Source: Microcaldota archaeon
GTDB lineage: Archaea; Micrarchaeota; Micrarchaeia; Micrarchaeales; CABMGC01
Direction of reading: 5' to 3'
Assembly (NCBI GenBank): GCA_021796225.1
Contig: JAJYOL010000004.1
Coordinates: 41,026 to 105,025, forward strand
Length of the DNA: 64,000 bases
The notes under the pieces were generated by a model. The model made no database searches. It was not told where the DNA came from and saw nothing but the letters and a program-made list of their open reading frames with translations. A program made the position numbers and the translations under genes. The first letter of the stretch is position 1, and each line of letters starts with the position of its first letter. This document shows positions 18,107 to 28,045 of the stretch, piece after piece.

Positions 18107-19588
18107 ATGTCCTCTGAATCTCGGCATGTAAAATCGTCGTATAACGGGGTTACGAAAACCGCCGGGCTTATCGCCGCGTTTGCGATTAACATAGCCGTAT
18201 TGGCATTCCTGATGGGCAGCGGATTCCCAATAATATACTCGGTAGTGTTTGCAATATTTTCACTGATTTTTTCCGGTACGTTCGTCTCCAAACTATTCGG
18301 TTTTCCGGGGTTTCTCGGGTTGTACCTTTTCAAAACACAAAAAGGCATAGTCTCTATAGACAAGCTTTCGAAGAAATGGGTGTGGCTTTGGGACGGCATA
18401 GTGGACTGGGGATTTGTGATGTCCTTCGGCGTGCTTTCCTACTTCGGATTCAAGAAATACGTCTCAAGGCGCATTCTGGTGCTCGGCATTCTCTCGTTGA
18501 TAGCGATGGAAGTGCTCATCCTCCCATATACTAGCGTTGCATCAAGCATACTCAACGTGCCGAAATATACGGCGCAGACGACGGCAACCTACACACCGAA
18601 CACACCGGAAACGTTCTATATCGAATTGGCACTTTCCATAATTGCAGTGATCGGTGGATTCGCCGCTTACATCGTCGCGTTCCTTTTTTACGTACTGATA
18701 ATAGTAATACACGGATTCATGGCATTCGCCGTTGCATCCCTGCCAGGTGGCGCATCTGGGTCATCTACCGCTCTCCCTGCGCCTGCAGGCGTGCCAGTGA
18801 TACTGCTTCCGTTTCTTAAGCCCAGCATAACAATACCTCTCCTGTTGTCTCTTGCTCTCCTTCTCGTAATTCACGAAGTTTCACACGGAATAATTGCACG
18901 AAGATACAAGATAAAGCTGAAATCCGTAGGAGTAATACTGTTCGGAATAATACCTGTAGGGGCATTCGTGGAGCCTGACGAAAAGGAGGTATCCAAGCTT
19001 ACCAAGATAAAGCAGGATAAAATATCCATAGCAGGGGTTTCGATGAACTTCCTGTTTACGCTGGTGTTTTTCATCCCTCTGCTGCTCATGCTTTACGCAG
19101 TGCTCCCACAATTCTTCGCATCGCACATAGTAGTTTCGTCAACCGTGCCCAACTCTCCCGCATTCAATGCGACTCTTGCCGGTGCAACGATTTTGAAATG
19201 GAACAATCACACGGTTAATAATTTCTCCGAACTGGAGTCTGCCGCAGTGCAGGATACTCCCGGAAGCATAGTTACCGTAACGACGACCAACCGCACAGTC
19301 CAACTTGTTGCAAATTCTACCGGAAAGATAGGTGTCATGCTGGTTCAGGAAAACGTGGACACTACGAAGGGATTATTGCCTTCCGCGATAAATTTCATAT
19401 ACTCGTTCATAGCGCTCTCATTTCTGCTTAACTTCCTGATAGCGATATTCAACCTGCTTCCCGTCCCGATGCTTGACGGATTCAGGGTATACAACGCCAA
19501 TCTAGGATACCGCGTGCTTTTGGTTCTGGAAGTAATAATGATATTGGCGCTCGCGCTGCTTATTTTGCCGTGGATTCAGTATTTGTAA
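18107..19588 (+). CDS. Site-2 protease family (M50) membrane metalloprotease with PDZ-like domain
   Basis: LVIHEVSHGIIARRY (HExxH) and NLLPVPMLDGFR. Confidence 0.88.
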   Translation: MSSESRHVKSSYNGVTKTAGLIAAFAINIAVLAFLMGSGFPIIYSVVFAIFSLIFSGTFVSKLFGFPGFLGLYLFKTQKGIVSIDKLSKKWVWLWDGIVDWGFVMSFGVLSYFGFKKYVSRRILVLGILSLIAMEVLILPYTSVASSILNVPKYTAQTTATYTPNTPETFYIELALSIIAVIGGFAAYIVAFLFYVLIIVIHGFMAFAVASLPGGASGSSTALPAPAGVPVILLPFLKPSITIPLLLSLALLLVIHEVSHGIIARRYKIKLKSVGVILFGIIPVGAFVEPDEKEVSKLTKIKQDKISIAGVSMNFLFTLVFFIPLLLMLYAVLPQFFASHIVVSSTVPNSPAFNATLAGATILKWNNHTVNNFSELESAAVQDTPGSIVTVTTTNRTVQLVANSTGKIGVMLVQENVDTTKGLLPSAINFIYSFIALSFLLNFLIAIFNLLPVPMLDGFRVYNANLGYRVLLVLEVIMILALALLILPWIQYL

Positions 19589-19604
19589 TGCGCTTTTACC
19601 TCTT

Positions 19605-20558
19605 TCAGACAAGATCCAGATAGGAATACATTATAGGCATTATTATCGTGGCATCGCCGTCTATGGTGACGTACTTTGCCTTTTCCTTTACCTTGCCCCA
19701 TGATACAGCTTCCGTGAGCCTTGCCCCTGAAAGGCTTCCGTCATACTGGCTTGCGGTTGTTACGTATACCGCATAATCCAATCCTCCTTTGAATTGGTTC
19801 CACCATATGACGTGGTGTTTGCTTATCCCGCCTCCGACCATGAACGCGCCGGTCGTTTTATTGTCAAACGATATGTTGCTCAGCGCCAATTCGTCCTTTA
19901 TCAGATTGAGCTTGAATTTCTTGTCCTGTGAAAACATGGTAAGCTGCGTTCCGAACGCGCCGTCAAGTATTCCCGGGCAGAATATCGGCACCTTGTTTAA
20001 ATACGCCTGCCTGATTATCGAATGCTCGTCCTTGATTCTCTTGCCGAATTCGTTGATGAGCTCGGACGCGCTGTACTCCTCCTTGTAGTCTTTCGAGTGA
20101 TATATATCATTCATTATGTCGTCAAAATACTTTTCGACAGAGAGCCCGTATTCGTCCCTTCCTATGAATATGTTTCCGAGCCTGTATATGTCCATCTGAT
20201 GCAGTTTGCTGTCATCCGCTTCGAATCTGCCCTTGCTGTATTTCCCTCCGAAAGCCTTTGCAAGATCGTGGTCAAGCGTCCCTCCGGTAGTCATTACCGC
20301 ATCGAAGTATTTTATCGAATCGGCAATCATCCCGCGCATTCCCGTAGCTATTATGTCCGCAGGGAAGGAAAGAAAATTGAACGACTTCTTGTCGTTTAGC
20401 ATGTCCTTCAATATGTCAATTCCTGTTATCATATTCTGTGCGGAGAATCCTCCCATATCCCTCATGCTTTCTATGAGCTCCTTAACATCCATTCCTTTCT
20501 TTATGCGTATATCGCGCACTTTGTCTTCAAGCAGAGATTTCTTGTCAGGGTTTGCCAT
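19605..20558 (-). CDS. dys: Deoxyhypusine synthase
   Basis: VMTTGGTLDHDLAKAFGG; GGGISKHHVIWWNQFKGGLDYAVYVTTASQYDGSLSGA. Confidence 0.93.
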   Translation of the reverse strand: MANPDKKSLLEDKVRDIRIKKGMDVKELIESMRDMGGFSAQNMITGIDILKDMLNDKKSFNFLSFPADIIATGMRGMIADSIKYFDAVMTTGGTLDHDLAKAFGGKYSKGRFEADDSKLHQMDIYRLGNIFIGRDEYGLSVEKYFDDIMNDIYHSKDYKEEYSASELINEFGKRIKDEHSIIRQAYLNKVPIFCPGILDGAFGTQLTMFSQDKKFKLNLIKDELALSNISFDNKTTGAFMVGGGISKHHVIWWNQFKGGLDYAVYVTTASQYDGSLSGARLTEAVSWGKVKEKAKYVTIDGDATIIMPIMYSYLDLV

Positions 20559-20777
20559 AACTTCACCAGCTTATGATTTTATTGGACATGATAATTGATA
20601 TAATACGTGTGCATCATAAGCATGTATCTTCCTCGAAGAAAGAGGGTCCGCGGGATAAACACTTATAAACGTTTTCCGAAGCGACATTATGGTTCTGCCG
20701 CTATTCAATGTTTTTTCTTGCCTTTTTAAAGCTATTTATCTTATTCTATTTTGCTTCTTTTGGGCGGGTGATTATGT

Positions 20778-21095
20778 ATGGTGTTACGGAAATTCAGTCT
20801 TTATGATATAGAACAATTCATGAGGGAAGCGGGTGCGGAGCGCATAACGGAAGACGCGGTAATAGACCTTGAAAAGGAAATGGAAAGGCTTGCCGAAAAG
20901 ATATCTAATCGGGCAATGCGTTATGCAGAACACGCGGGACGCAGGAAACTTATACGAAAGGAAGACATAATGCTTACACAGAGGAATGGCACGCAGCAGC
21001 CGATGCAGGGTGCGTCCAATCCTTCTCATATGAGTCCTGACAATTTCAGAAGGAACGCGAGGATTACGAATCCCGCACCTATGAAGGAAAGATAA
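20778..21095 (+). CDS. Archaeal histone-fold protein with ~38-aa C-terminal tail
   Basis: FSLYDIEQFMREAGAERITEDAVIDLEKEMERLAEKISNRAMRYAEHAGRRKLIRKEDIMLT histone fold, then TQRNGTQQPMQGASNPSHMSPDNFRRNARITNPAPMKER. Confidence 0.8.
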   Translation: MVLRKFSLYDIEQFMREAGAERITEDAVIDLEKEMERLAEKISNRAMRYAEHAGRRKLIRKEDIMLTQRNGTQQPMQGASNPSHMSPDNFRRNARITNPAPMKER

Positions 21096-22066
21096 AGGGT
21101 AACCTCCTTTTCATTGACCCTTTTCCAATTCATTATCAGATGCGTCAGGCTGTATATTCTTTTTCCGTAAGGCGCGGAGAGGGTTCCGTCTTTTTGCAAT
21201 ATTCCCAGATCGCTGACCTTGAATTTTCTTCTCAGATGCAGGAAGAATTCTATTATCCAAGGCATGAAGACTATCATTCCGAATATCTCGGCGTTGCCCA
21301 TGACCATGATCGCTACCAGCGCGGCTCCTACTGCATACGTAAAACTGTCTCCCGGTATTATCTTTGACATGTACGTGTTGAACGGAAGAAATGCAAGAAC
21401 CGATGCCACTAATAGTCCTGAGAGCAGCGTACCCATGTAATTTCCAAAGAAGACCGAATATACGAAAAGACCGACGCCGGCTATGATGGCCATGGTTGGT
21501 TGAAGTCCGTCGAAGCCTCCCAGCAGGTTGAACGAATTCGAAACGAATATTATTGCAAGCGGAAGGATTATCAGCGGATATATTAATCCAAGATTGACGC
21601 TGCCAAGGAACGGCACGACCATGCTGCTGACTCCTGCGTTTATCGCAATTAGCGGCAATGCGCCTACGAGGGTGAGTACGGGTTTCTGCCACTGTTTCAA
21701 CCCTTCGCGTATGTCCATTCTGTCCGTGCTCTTGACGCGTTCGCTCTTCACGTTTATGTCATCAAGGAAGCCTACGAATGTTATGAGCGTTATGGCAAGT
21801 GCGGTCGCAAGAAGCCTCGGCAGCGCATCCTTCACAGGAGTAAAGACAAACGTCGCCCCGAACGTGTATACCAATATCCCGACTATCATGCCGAATGAAA
21901 CCGCGACTCCACCGCTACTCGGTACCTTCACAGGTTTTTTCTTGTTTCTGTCTTCTGCTATTATTCCCGCACCATAAAGGTATGTCATAAGAAACCTTGT
22001 GCTTATCACTGTCACTGCAAATGCAAGAATGGAAGGTATTATCACGGTTAGAAAACTGCTGTACAT
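21026..22066 (-). CDS. MraY/AglH/ALG7-like phospho-sugar transferase (GlcNAc-1-P transferase family)
   Basis: KVPSSGGVAVSFG, FVGFLDDIN, FNLLGGFDGLQ, multiple TM helices. Confidence 0.85.
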   Translation of the reverse strand: MYSSFLTVIIPSILAFAVTVISTRFLMTYLYGAGIIAEDRNKKKPVKVPSSGGVAVSFGMIVGILVYTFGATFVFTPVKDALPRLLATALAITLITFVGFLDDINVKSERVKSTDRMDIREGLKQWQKPVLTLVGALPLIAINAGVSSMVVPFLGSVNLGLIYPLIILPLAIIFVSNSFNLLGGFDGLQPTMAIIAGVGLFVYSVFFGNYMGTLLSGLLVASVLAFLPFNTYMSKIIPGDSFTYAVGAALVAIMVMGNAEIFGMIVFMPWIIEFFLHLRRKFKVSDLGILQKDGTLSAPYGKRIYSLTHLIMNWKRVNEKEVTLYLSFIGAGFVILAFLLKLSGLI

Positions 22067-22279
22067 GTTTACATTAATCTTATTACATGCTTAAAAAACA
22101 TGCGTGCAACGGATATGACATCGTGCAAATCACGTTCGCGTATAAACGCATAGAAACCGGCAAAACCCGCCATTTGCAAAAGCATCAAATACGTCGTGTA
22201 GCCTTCACGGCGTGCATGGTATAAATAACAATTACATCAAAGAATGGTATATTCATGCGCTGCAGTTCACGGTGGAATC

Positions 22280-22948
22280 ATGTTTATCGAAAAATTATTC
22301 GGGAGGAAAAAATTCGTGAGTACCATAACTGGGATAAGCATCAAGTTTCTCGGCGAAACGCACACGCTTCCCGGGCTGGAGATAAAAAACAGGAAATTCG
22401 ACGTGTCAATACCCTTTCAGAACAAGATGGGGAGCAGCATGCTTCCCGACATGCTGAAGGTTCCTCCCCTGACTCTTGAGAAAATAGCCGTATTGCCTCC
22501 GTTCAAATTGCTAGGAACGGAACCTTCCCTTCCTGCCAAAGTGGATTTCATGTCCAAAATAATATTCAAGCTGAAACTCGAGGCTCCTCAATCTGGATAC
22601 AACGGCCCGCTTTCGGTTTCCTTTTCAAATTCATCTACCGATCTCATCACATTAAGCGTGAACAAGGTAACGGTGAGCTCCCCGTCCGAAAGCGTGGCGC
22701 TTGACGATTCCGCATTCATGCTCACGGTGCAGAAAGGACAGGTATTCAAAAAAAGCATGCAGCTTTTCAAGATATACAAATTCATGGACAAGGTAAATCT
22801 GATCGAAGCAAGCAAACCCTTCGAAATCGTAAATACGGTTCCGCAGTTGCCTTTAACCCTGGACCATAAGGACAGTTACATAATCGACGTATACTTAAAG
22901 GCTCCCGACTTCAGTTATTCGGGAAGCCTGGAAATAAAATTCAAGTGA
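22280..22948 (+). CDS. Hypothetical protein, stop overlaps next gene start
   Basis: ORF, operonic overlap with 22945..23850. Confidence 0.6.
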   Translation: MFIEKLFGRKKFVSTITGISIKFLGETHTLPGLEIKNRKFDVSIPFQNKMGSSMLPDMLKVPPLTLEKIAVLPPFKLLGTEPSLPAKVDFMSKIIFKLKLEAPQSGYNGPLSVSFSNSSTDLITLSVNKVTVSSPSESVALDDSAFMLTVQKGQVFKKSMQLFKIYKFMDKVNLIEASKPFEIVNTVPQLPLTLDHKDSYIIDVYLKAPDFSYSGSLEIKFK

Positions 22949-23850
22949 TTTGCATGAACCACATGGTTTCAATTCTCCTGGACGAAGAGCTTGCCAATTT
23001 CATAGGCAAAAAGGGTTCCGCTAACGGAATAACGTTTTTCAACAGAAAATCCGGCGATGATGTCATTGTCGTATTATTCCCAACAAATCCCGCTGAAAAA
23101 CCTTACGGCATAGCTGAATCGATCCTCGTATCCGAGCAGATAATCCTGAGCACCAAAAATGTCGACAAAGATCTTGGCGAAGCGATAGTTGCAGCATCTC
23201 TGTCCGGAAAGAAGGTGCTGTTCACCGATGATAACGATGTCAGCAAACTTCTCCCGCAAGGCACGCTTTCAGATTCGCCAGTGATATCGCGCGACAAGCT
23301 TCTGGAAACCATCCTGGCATTCAAGGCCGACGGGGCTTCCGATACATTAAGGATAGACATAGACAAGGCATTTCCGGTCAACGGTGTCGGAACCGTAGTG
23401 CTCGGCGTGGTGATATCCGGGACTGTCAAGGTACACGATACTCTGCATCACACTTCCGGAAAGGAATGCAGCGTCCGTTCGATACAAAGCCAGGACGTAT
23501 CCGTGCAATCCGCGGGTCCCGGCACGCGTGTCGGCCTTGCAATGAAAGGCATAGACCATGACGAAATGGATAAGGGCGACGTCCTTTCGACTTCGCCAAT
23601 ACGCAAAGTGGGGAAGCTTACAGCAACCGTGCATTCAAGTCCGATCGCAAAGGAATCAATACATGAAGGCGCTACGTACACATTGGCATCGAATTTTTCA
23701 CATTCTGTAGTTAAGGTCGCTTCGATAAGCGGCGAATCCGTGACATTCGATCTGGAAAAACCCCTTCCGATAGCAAAAGGCGACGGGATACTTCTCATGC
23801 GCAGTCAGGTGCCCAGGGTATTTGCATCCGGAACGGTCTCCTCCGTGTGA
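22945..23850 (+). CDS. EF-Tu/SelB-like translation-factor paralogue with degenerate N-terminal G domain
   Basis: IDKAFPVNGVGTVVLGVVISGTVKVHDTLHH and AGPGTRVGLAMKGIDHDEMDKGDVLS (domain II), no P-loop in the N-terminal half. Confidence 0.75.
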   Translation: MICMNHMVSILLDEELANFIGKKGSANGITFFNRKSGDDVIVVLFPTNPAEKPYGIAESILVSEQIILSTKNVDKDLGEAIVAASLSGKKVLFTDDNDVSKLLPQGTLSDSPVISRDKLLETILAFKADGASDTLRIDIDKAFPVNGVGTVVLGVVISGTVKVHDTLHHTSGKECSVRSIQSQDVSVQSAGPGTRVGLAMKGIDHDEMDKGDVLSTSPIRKVGKLTATVHSSPIAKESIHEGATYTLASNFSHSVVKVASISGESVTFDLEKPLPIAKGDGILLMRSQVPRVFASGTVSSV

Positions 23851-23856
23851 AGCGGA

Positions 23857-24423
23857 TTACCTGCTCCTGTCCCACAGCTCCCAAAATTCCTTCCGCAGCC
23901 TTTCGACAGCGCTCCTATCTCTCGTAACCTCTATGTGCTCTATGTTGCTGTGCATACCCCTGTAAGTGAGATTTGCGGAACCGCTTACCGCCATTTTTCC
24001 CGATACATATATCTTGGCATGGACGAAGTTGTGCGGTATCCTTATGCGTATCATGTTTTTGTCGAATATCCTGAATATGGCTATCCTGAGAAGCACTATC
24101 CCAACCGATGCAAGGAGCAGTTCAATGTTCATCAGCCTCGCATACAGAAACAACACGTCCATGATTGCAACAAGCGCGGCAAACACGAATACACCAAGCG
24201 TAAATCCCTCTGCCTGCAGTATTTTCTTCGCGGTCGGATCCAGTGATGAAGACAGGATATAGATTTTTTTCCTAAACGCGTTCTTCCTCAGAAAAGACGC
24301 ATAATATGCATCTATATACGGTGACACTATGCAGATCTCCTTTCCATTCCTTATCAGGTCTTCCACATACCTGTGGCTTTCGCGTCCGTGCGTATAGAAA
24401 TTCTTTTTCCAAAGAAGTGCCAT
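23857..24423 (-). CDS. Phospholipase D-like protein with internal transmembrane segments
   Basis: HAKIYVSGKMAVSGSANLTYRGMHSNIEHI; hydrophobic segment LGVFVFAALVAIMDVLFLYARLMNIELLLASVGIVLL in the middle. Confidence 0.75.
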   Translation of the reverse strand: MALLWKKNFYTHGRESHRYVEDLIRNGKEICIVSPYIDAYYASFLRKNAFRKKIYILSSSLDPTAKKILQAEGFTLGVFVFAALVAIMDVLFLYARLMNIELLLASVGIVLLRIAIFRIFDKNMIRIRIPHNFVHAKIYVSGKMAVSGSANLTYRGMHSNIEHIEVTRDRSAVERLRKEFWELWDRSR

Positions 24424-24474
24424 GTTACGAATACCATCTTAATATATAAAACTGCATAATGCAGTTCTACACTT

Positions 24475-25422
24475 ATGGCACAGAACCGCGCGGACCTGCG
24501 GAAGCTCAAGCGATATTTCGTTAATGAGGAGTATGTTCATTTCAACGTGTACCGTAGCCTGTCCCTATCCGAAAAGAACGGAAAGTTGCGAGAGATACTC
24601 GCAAAACTTTCGAAAGACGAATCTCGGCACATGGATTTGTGGAAATCCTTGCCTGTCGGAGACAACAATTCGTCATGCATATCAATCCTTTCGCGCGTAA
24701 AAGTGCCGGCGCTTCTCGTATTGAAACGGATGTTCAGCATAGCGTTCGTTGACAGGATCATGGAAAGGAGCGAACGCATAGTCCTTGACGAATATGCGAG
24801 GGTGACAAAGGGCGATCATCTGCCTGAAGGATACAGAAAAAAAATCCGTGCTGTAATGCGCGACGAACTTCGGCACAAGCAAAAATTCTCAACAGAGATA
24901 ATTCCGTATGAAGGAACGATGGACAATGTGCGTTCCATAATCCTCGGGCTTGATGACGGGATCGTGGAAGTACTGGCGGCAATTTCGGGATTCGCGATGC
25001 TTGCGCATTCGCACATCATAGTTGCCATCGCCGGAATAATAATAGGGATATCGGGAACGCTGTCGATGGCCGGCGGGGCTTATCTCTCGTCGAAATCGGA
25101 ACGCCTCGTGGAAAAGAATTCACATGAACGCAACCACACGTTGCCAATCTCCGATGCATTTTACACAGGTTTGTATTATCTTGCCGGTGCCGCTGTTGTA
25201 ACGTCTCCATTCATATTCGGCCTTTCGGGAATAAACGGGATAGCGGTATCAATAGCTCTTGCGGCGATAGTGATATCCACCGCCTCCGCAATAATAGCCG
25301 TAATAAGCCGTACAAGCATATTGAAACGGATACTGGAAATGCTGGCAATAACACTCACCGCTTCGATATTGACGATGATAATAGGGGCAGTATTGCGCAC
25401 ATATTTCGGAATAAGCCTGTGA
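24475..25422 (+). CDS. VIT1/CCC1-type iron/manganese transporter with N-terminal ferritin-like domain
   Basis: N-terminal ExxH pairs (DESRH, DELRH), then SIILGLDDGIVEVLAAISGFA and SMAGGAYLSSKSE. Confidence 0.85.
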   Translation: MAQNRADLRKLKRYFVNEEYVHFNVYRSLSLSEKNGKLREILAKLSKDESRHMDLWKSLPVGDNNSSCISILSRVKVPALLVLKRMFSIAFVDRIMERSERIVLDEYARVTKGDHLPEGYRKKIRAVMRDELRHKQKFSTEIIPYEGTMDNVRSIILGLDDGIVEVLAAISGFAMLAHSHIIVAIAGIIIGISGTLSMAGGAYLSSKSERLVEKNSHERNHTLPISDAFYTGLYYLAGAAVVTSPFIFGLSGINGIAVSIALAAIVISTASAIIAVISRTSILKRILEMLAITLTASILTMIIGAVLRTYFGISL

Positions 25423-25447
25423 CAAAACATATTCCGACGTGGGGGAT

Positions 25448-26878
25448 TTATTTCTCAAGATTTCTTTTCAGCACGGACACGAGATCCTTGACAACCCTGT
25501 TTTTGTCTTCCAGGCTGGAAAGCTTGATTCCCGATGCCATCCTGTGCCCTCCTGCGGCTTCTATCGCTTCTTCATCGGTTTCCTTCAACTCCTGAAGAAC
25601 TTCCGCAAGATCCATGCGTTCGGAAAGTTTGCGGTCAACCCTTATGGAGATGTACCTGCCCGAATGTACGACGACAATCGGTGCAGAACCTTCCATTTCA
25701 CTCAGCGTTTCGAGAAACTTTGATGAAAAACGGCCGGGCAACGGATAGCGCGTCTCCTCGCTTTTGACGTCTTCAAAATCCAGCACGTATATCTTAGCGT
25801 CATTTGCGTTGTACTTTTTTACCTGTAAAAGGGCATCGGATATCGATTCCGAAAGCCGCATCTTCGCATAAGACACAAGCTCGCTCATCCTTCCCGGATT
25901 TGAAATTATCTTATCTATTTCGTAAGGCGTGATTCCCGTCACTGCCGGACCCAATGCAACTTTTGCATCGCTTGTAAGCATGTCGAGAAGTATTGAAAGA
26001 TCCGCCCCGTTCTGCGTTTCCGCTGCAAACCTGCTGTAATCCCCTATCAACGAGGCGCCTTCCATCGCCAGCGTATTCTGGTTTGAAAATGTCTTTGCAA
26101 AAGTGCACGCCAGATATCCCGCCGTATAATTGGAATCGCCCCCGTTCATCCACGGATTCACATAACAGTCGAACTTCAATCCCTCAAAACCTTCCACTAT
26201 CGGATGATGATCCAGCCATATGACGTCGAAATCGTCATGCAGCGTTTCTATGCCGTCATTGCTTTCCAGCGACGTGCCGAAATCAACGAGGACCAGGAGG
26301 GGTTTTTCCAGCGAAGAATACCCCCTTGAGAGCATCAGGTCGCTCTCGGCGTCGTATCTGTTGTACGCTATGCCGGTGTGCATTATCCATATGATGCTGC
26401 TTTTGGTATCATCAAAGCCGTTCTTTGCCATAAAATCCGTGATTCCGGCAAAAAGGCCGTAAGCGCCTCCGGCGCCGTCGGCATCATTATGAAATCGCAC
26501 TATTACCGGCGCGGCACCCGCGATTTTTTTCAGAAACAGGCTGCCGCATCCGAGCAATTTCTTCCACATTTTTTCCGTAGTGATATCCAATCCTTCGATG
26601 CCTGAAACGTACGGTTTCATGCCCGCGGTCTTATCCACTATGCTATTTGCCCACTTCTCATATTCTTTTTTAATGAGGGTTCCGGAAGATACGTCTACGG
26701 TGTGCAAAACGCTGCCTTCATCGTGCGCCGTTATCCCGTCTCCGGGTTCGAACTGTATGCTGCTTGTGAAGTCCGCTATCCTCTTTTTTTCAACGGTCCA
26801 TATGCTATACTGGATTTCCTCTCCTGCCCTGTTTTTTGTCGACAACACTAATCCTTCCATGTAATTCTCCGCATTCAT
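25448..26878 (-). CDS. DHH/DHHA1-family phosphoesterase (RecJ-like)
   Basis: RFHNDADGAGG, LVDFGTS, WLDHHPI; C-terminal GGHRMASGIKL. Confidence 0.85.
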   Translation of the reverse strand: MNAENYMEGLVLSTKNRAGEEIQYSIWTVEKKRIADFTSSIQFEPGDGITAHDEGSVLHTVDVSSGTLIKKEYEKWANSIVDKTAGMKPYVSGIEGLDITTEKMWKKLLGCGSLFLKKIAGAAPVIVRFHNDADGAGGAYGLFAGITDFMAKNGFDDTKSSIIWIMHTGIAYNRYDAESDLMLSRGYSSLEKPLLVLVDFGTSLESNDGIETLHDDFDVIWLDHHPIVEGFEGLKFDCYVNPWMNGGDSNYTAGYLACTFAKTFSNQNTLAMEGASLIGDYSRFAAETQNGADLSILLDMLTSDAKVALGPAVTGITPYEIDKIISNPGRMSELVSYAKMRLSESISDALLQVKKYNANDAKIYVLDFEDVKSEETRYPLPGRFSSKFLETLSEMEGSAPIVVVHSGRYISIRVDRKLSERMDLAEVLQELKETDEEAIEAAGGHRMASGIKLSSLEDKNRVVKDLVSVLKRNLEK

Positions 26879-26900
26879 GACGCATAGGCGCATGCACCTA

Positions 26901-28028
26901 TTACTTTATGCTTGGAAATGCCTGCGTCTGATTTAATATATCGCTTTGGTTTATCAGCATGTATTCCTGACATGCTTTGTTTACAGTAATGTTTGTTATG
27001 TAACTGCAATAGCTTTCGTTATAGTAATTCGAGGCAAGCGCCGCATAGCAATTATACGAGAAATTTTCCGGAAGCGAAGCGCAAATGCTTACGTTCTTCG
27101 TGGAAACGGCCTCCGCTATTTTCAGCGTATCGTTGCAGCTCGAGCTTCCCAACTGCGTTCCTCCAGCGGTACACAGGCCGTAAAGTTCGGAATAGTTGAA
27201 CGAGGCGCTCTGGGTTGTGTTTGCAGTCGCATTCTGCTGACTAAGTTCAAAGACGCAGTCCTGGCTCATCGTGGAATTTGATATCTCATTGCAGCTCGTC
27301 CGATTGCCGTATTGGACTCCTATCGCCATATAACACAGATCGCGCGCGCTGTAGCTTGGCGAATTGAGGAATTCGGACATCAATACGGGATAATTCAAAC
27401 TCTCGTAAGCTTTCGTGTAATTTAACAGGTCTACCTGGCTTACTATGGCACTGACGATGTTCGTTTCATAGCTTTTGGTCACGTTCCCGCAGTATGCGGG
27501 ATTTCCTTTTTTCAATCCGTAACCGAAATTTATCACTGAATTGCATATCGTCCTGTTGTTCAGGCTTGACAGTGAATTGCATGGCGTGGCGTTGCTCTGC
27601 GATATCGCAATCTGCATCACGCATGCATCCTTGTAGCCGTTTTGCAGGTTGTCGCATGCTGAATACGCGTCAGTCGTTCCCGCTATCTTGTCAACGCATG
27701 TTGCGGCAACGCTTTCATTTCCGGCTTTGTAGCACAATGCCGTATTGTTGCTGCTTTCCCCGATCGTGAGATAGCATGTCTGTTGCATTGAAGGGTTGGT
27801 CAGGAGGCCGCACACGCTTCCGTTGTTTGAACTTAACGCAAGCGAGTAAAGGCACTGCTCCTTATTGCCAGAAAGCGGAATGCTCTGGCACATGTGCAAT
27901 TGGGATCCGCGTGGCACTAGGAATATGGCCAGCGCGGCCACTGCCGCTATGACTATGACTACGAGCGCAAGAATGCGCAGACCCTCTTCTCTCGGGTCTC
28001 CATCATCTGTCTTTTTTCCAAATGCCAT
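26901..28028 (-). CDS. Membrane-anchored Cys-rich protein with many N-glycosylation sequons
   Basis: N-terminal TM helix, repeated Cys-spaced units, many NxS/T. Confidence 0.7.
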   Translation of the reverse strand: MAFGKKTDDGDPREEGLRILALVVIVIAAVAALAIFLVPRGSQLHMCQSIPLSGNKEQCLYSLALSSNNGSVCGLLTNPSMQQTCYLTIGESSNNTALCYKAGNESVAATCVDKIAGTTDAYSACDNLQNGYKDACVMQIAISQSNATPCNSLSSLNNRTICNSVINFGYGLKKGNPAYCGNVTKSYETNIVSAIVSQVDLLNYTKAYESLNYPVLMSEFLNSPSYSARDLCYMAIGVQYGNRTSCNEISNSTMSQDCVFELSQQNATANTTQSASFNYSELYGLCTAGGTQLGSSSCNDTLKIAEAVSTKNVSICASLPENFSYNCYAALASNYYNESYCSYITNITVNKACQEYMLINQSDILNQTQAFPSIK

Positions 28029-28045
28029 CAAAAACAACTGCTATC

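Noticed and set aside
20559-20777. Possible ncRNA in the 219-nt gap before the histone gene
   Set aside because: No strong inverted repeats or GC enrichment; looks like ordinary promoter sequence with TATA-like elements.
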